This document shows, in pieces, positions 1 to 64,000 of a DNA stretch of 64,000 bases. The first letter of the stretch is position 1; each line of letters opens with the position of its first letter. The translations under genes were made by a program, and so were the position numbers. This DNA comes from Dermacentor variabilis (taxonomy: Eukaryota; Arthropoda; Arachnida; Ixodida; Ixodidae): assembly GCF_050947875.1 (NCBI RefSeq), contig NC_134576.1, forward strand, positions 52,142,255 through 52,206,254. Direction: 5' to 3'. The notes beneath the pieces are model-generated. The model did no database searches and was not told where the DNA came from. It saw only the letters and a list, made by a program, of their open reading frames with translations.

Positions 1-844
1 GATGCTAACTACAATTGCGTCTGCCAAAGTTTTTTGTGACTGAATCGTACGTTTTCCCAGTTAGTACATGTTTTCTTGCATGTGCTTCCAGAACGTACGA
101 ATGAGGTTCTACTGTATTCCTTTTCATTCTTCCCGATAAAAATAAGCTTCTACAACAGCCAAACTGCCTGCTCCTAGTCCAGCAAAAAATGACTGCATAT
201 CGAAGTTCTCGCTTACACCTAACCGCAGCAAGTGCAGGCAAATGCACAAATACATAGCCATTCTTCTCTACTACTTTGCACACATTGCTACTGTATGGTG
301 CATCACATTGCCTAATCAATTTTCTCAAAGAAAAAGAACGAAAAAAATAAAGAAAAGAAAATGCATGAAAAACTCTGTGTGCCTCTTGCCTTAGCAAGCT
401 ATTGAATGAATGCTGCCTCGGCAACACAGCCTTTTTCCCTCCCATCACTGCCACTCTAACGAAAGCTGTGCTGCCTGCAATGCTTTGCCAGTCACTTGGC
501 ACTCTTGCAGTGTTCCCTTACGATGCAAACTTCTTGCCTTATTCCAGGCATACTGTCGTAGGTAGGTTCTCGCCTCGCATCACTCTGTGATCCCAGTCTT
601 CAAAAATTCAGATCAAAGCTAACGGCCTTGGTATTGCCTATGAATGGTCTATGCTGCATTTGCTCGATTCTAATATGCCCTCGAATTGTAAGGGCATTGA
701 AATTTTATGCCTTCAAAGTAGCAAACTAATGTAGAGATGACAGAGGACCTAAAAAAATAATAAATAGTAATGATAATAAAAAATCGAACCTTACTTTTCC
801 AGACTGGCAATTCATTAAAACTGAATCCTGCTGTCTGTTCTGAC

Positions 845-1000
845 CAACCTGTGCTACAACAACAACAACAACAGCAACAACAACAACAATAATAATAATC
901 AGCCCATTTTAGGTCCACTGCAGGACAAAGGCCTCTCCCTGCCATCTCCAATTACCCCTGTCCTGCACCAACCGATTCCAACTCTTGTGCCTTAGTATAC
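845..1000 (-). repeat. LINE 3'-end fragment with (CAA)n/(TAA)n tail
   Basis: An imperfect CAA/TAA microsatellite (about 855-898) is followed on the plus strand by TCCACTGCAGGACAAAGGCC and related bases. The same block recurs near 10990. On the minus strand this looks like a non-LTR retrotransposon 3' end with its microsatellite tail. The 93-residue Cys-rich ORF through the CAA tract is spurious. Confidence 0.5.
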
Positions 1001-1004
1001 AACA

Positions 1005-1300
1005 TCAGATGCCCGTAAACTCAGATACATTTGACCCTGTATCACTCCTCGCATTTGCAGTCAAGCAATAAGCTAGGGGTTGCACTGCAAAAGAGTGCAC
1101 CCTCGATGTCCGTAAACTACCGCCCTTTGCTACTGAGAGGCTGGCTTTCTCACAAAGCTGAGATGCGCAGCGGCTAAGCATGCTTAGCAGGTGAAATTTT
1201 GGAAGCAGCGTGAAATTATCACAAAATTCAAAGTGATATCGTACACATATTCTTAAATAGACGAAAATGCTAACCATGTTTGCTCCCGCACAGCCAGTAA
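1005..1300. repeat. Dispersed repeat, copy 1
   Basis: Shares an ordered series of blocks with 51705-52015, including CCCGTAAACTCAGA-like starts, TTGCTACTGAGAGGCTG, GCGGCTAAG and AACCATGTTTGC. AT-rich sequence with TTCGAATATTC-type words flanks both copies. No coding potential is recognised and the class is unknown. Confidence 0.5.
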
Positions 1301-1710
1301 TATATTCGATTTGTTTTGAATATTCTTATACAACTGAGTATTTGAAAATTTCGGAATACCTAGTTTTTGAATTGAATACTACGAATACCAAAAATATATT
1401 ATTCGATTATTATTATAAATTTTTGGATATTCGCAAAACCATAGTAATCATTTATTGTGCACTGCTGTTTTTGGTTAAATATCTTTCTAACAGAAGCGAA
1501 AATTAGGAATTTTTGGTGAGGGTTGAGATGTGCTTGACGCATCCACTGTCCCTTGAAGGGACTGACAACCAATTTTTATGGACCCAACTTGTTATGTCGC
1601 AACGAAAAGGTAATCCTTGGTAGTGTTTATACCTGCAGCGGTTACTCCTAAAAGTGCGTAAAAATTTCGTAAGTAGACTTTTTGAAAGCAACCTCTCAAA
1701 AGAACAGTTT

Positions 1711-1865
1711 AATTACGGGGTTTTGCGTGCCAAAACCACGATCTGATTATGAGGCACACTGCAGTGGGGGACTTAACAATAATTTGGACCACCTGGGGCT
1801 CTTCAATGTGCACCTAACTCTAAGTACCATAGGTGTTTTCACATTTCGCCCCCATTGAAATGTGG
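1711..1865 (-). repeat. tRNA-derived tick SINE, body fragment
   Basis: Contains GGGGTTTTGCGTGCCAAAAC, GATTATGAGGCAC, GACCACCTGGGGCTC and TTTCGCCCCCATTGAAATG, the body of the SINE that is better preserved at 62867-63336. The tRNA-like head, which would lie to the right, is degraded. Confidence 0.7.
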
Positions 1866-1880
1866 CCGAAATGCAAAAAC

Positions 1881-2989
1881 ACCCGGGTGCTAGTCCCGAT
1901 GCTAACAACACTGACAAGGGAGAGCAATGCCTATAGCCCGATAAACCAGAATGATAGGTGGATTTTGCAGGAGTGAGGATAACTTTCATTAACCATTCAC
2001 ATTTTGACTTTTTCACCGGTTTCGAAAATAAGGTGCTGCTGTAGTAAGCTTTCTTTTTATTCGAAAGTTTTGCTACACTAAGTTGTTGCATCTGCGGCTA
2101 CTGCAAATTATAGTGCTACCAATTGGGAAAGTAGCGACCTCTTTTGGAGTGGGCACAAGTTCTCATGATGCCACTATGGCCCCCGAGAACGGGCCACAAT
2201 GCGCGCAGCCCTAGTTTTAAAGGCCACAGTGCCACTTTCCTACTTGTTACAATTGAAGGTTTAGAGGTGGATTGTAAGTTACCGAAAAAACATAATAATA
2301 AAAAAAAATGTTTGCATTTAAATATTTAAAGAATGACTGAGGAGCCGCGTGCACTAATAGAAGGTCACGTGATAAGGCATCCTATTTTCCATCATGTATT
2401 TGTCACGTGAGGACACCAAAGGTAGCTTTTTGACGATTTGTTCTGAAGAATTCAAAACATGAATCATCGTTTAACAAGAAAAACAGTGCTCATTTCAGTC
2501 AATACGAGATACAATATTTATGTCAGTGGGGCTATCTCGATTCATGTTCTGAATGGTTCTCTCTCTCAATGCACCATCAGGACAGACGGTGCCGCTAAAG
2601 GAGTCACTACTGGGGTCAACAGCAGGGTCAGATGAGTTTGTGCTGAGCAGTCAAGTCCAATATCAGAATCCAAATAATGAAAGTTTTGGCCCAGAGAAAT
2701 GTATGGGCACTGGCATGTGCCTTCAGATGGGATCAAATTAACTGAAAAATTGAATTAGTCAAATTGATGAGTCTACTGCGACAAACATTAATTTTTTTAA
2801 CTGGTATTTTTTAGGAGACACACAATAGCAAAGGTGAAGCTAGCCGTCCATTTGCTAGACATCCTGTGCCTATAGCAACAGTCTAGGCAGATAGCAAAAG
2901 ACAGGTGGGCAAAAGTGTAACGTGGTGAAGCACACTTGCAAGTGAGGAAAAGGGTCCACTGGCATGCCATGAGAAGCAGACGCACATAC
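1881..2989. other. Intron sequence without recognised feature
   Basis: Part of the intron after the MHPLPR exon. No terminal aspartate transcarbamylase exon, RNA gene or complete repeat is recognised. ORFs here are short and unsupported. Confidence 0.5.

Positions 2990-64000
<61,011 letters not shown>

Noticed and set aside
670..951. Cys-rich 93-codon ORF
   Set aside because: Produced by translating the CAA/TAA microsatellite.
1..2989. Terminal aspartate transcarbamylase exon in the left edge
   Set aside because: Searched the minus strand for the conserved last segment after the split Ser codon; no candidate with acceptor and stop was found, so it must lie outside.

Overview
The window is eukaryotic, nuclear and intron-rich, and one gene spans nearly all of it. 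That gene is CAD, the trifunctional enzyme of de novo pyrimidine synthesis (carbamoyl-phosphate synthetase II, dihydroorotase, aspartate transcarbamylase; rudimentary in flies). It lies on the minus strand and reads from base 64000 down to about 2990. Eighteen exons can be placed by homology, splice sites and phase: the last codons of a CPSase exon at the right edge, two exons of the C-terminal regulatory (MGS-like) domain, the dihydroorotase domain, a Ser-rich linker, and all but the last part of aspartate transcarbamylase. All 17 complete introns keep the reading frame. Fifteen are GT-AG and two are best explained as GC-AG. The CPSase/glutaminase part lies beyond base 64000 and the final aspartate transcarbamylase exon lies before base 1.

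Introns are 0.3-7 kb and packed with transposons. The tRNA-derived SINE that begins GGGGTTTTACGTGCC when read on the plus strand, the CR1/L2-like LINEs ending in (TAAA)n, the GACTGTA-ended Tigger/pogo elements and the overall texture match what I know of hard-tick (ixodid) genomes. The species call is an inference from repeats and was not checked by a search.

Layout by position: 1-2989 last intron (LINE tail, SINE); 2990-12677 three ATCase exons with a 1.7-kb TIR element, a tandem tRNA-like composite repeat (7564-8439) and a MITE; 12678-20808 LINE fragments, a Tigger derivative and two ATCase exons; 20809-27975 nested pogo/Tigger transposases and the ATCase carbamoyl-phosphate-loop exon; 27976-38238 linker exons and nested elements; 38239-42898 an intron made almost wholly of a TA-flanked element split by a Penelope-like retroelement with 850-bp inverted arms; 42899-50654 dihydroorotase exons with mariner and THAP remnants; 50655-56469 pogo/Tigger/LINE debris; 56470-64000 MGS-domain exons, a second Tigger derivative and a SINE split by a LINE 3' end.

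The most unusual signals are: the Penelope-like element, with inverted arms, a 12-bp target duplication and a reading frame broken at an A6 tract that is A7 in the other arm; the two GC-AG introns; the tandem tRNA-like composite with a 14-bp target duplication; PCNA-binding (PIP-box) C-termini in three different Tigger elements; and a 43-bp patch shared by a Tigger derivative and a mariner remnant.
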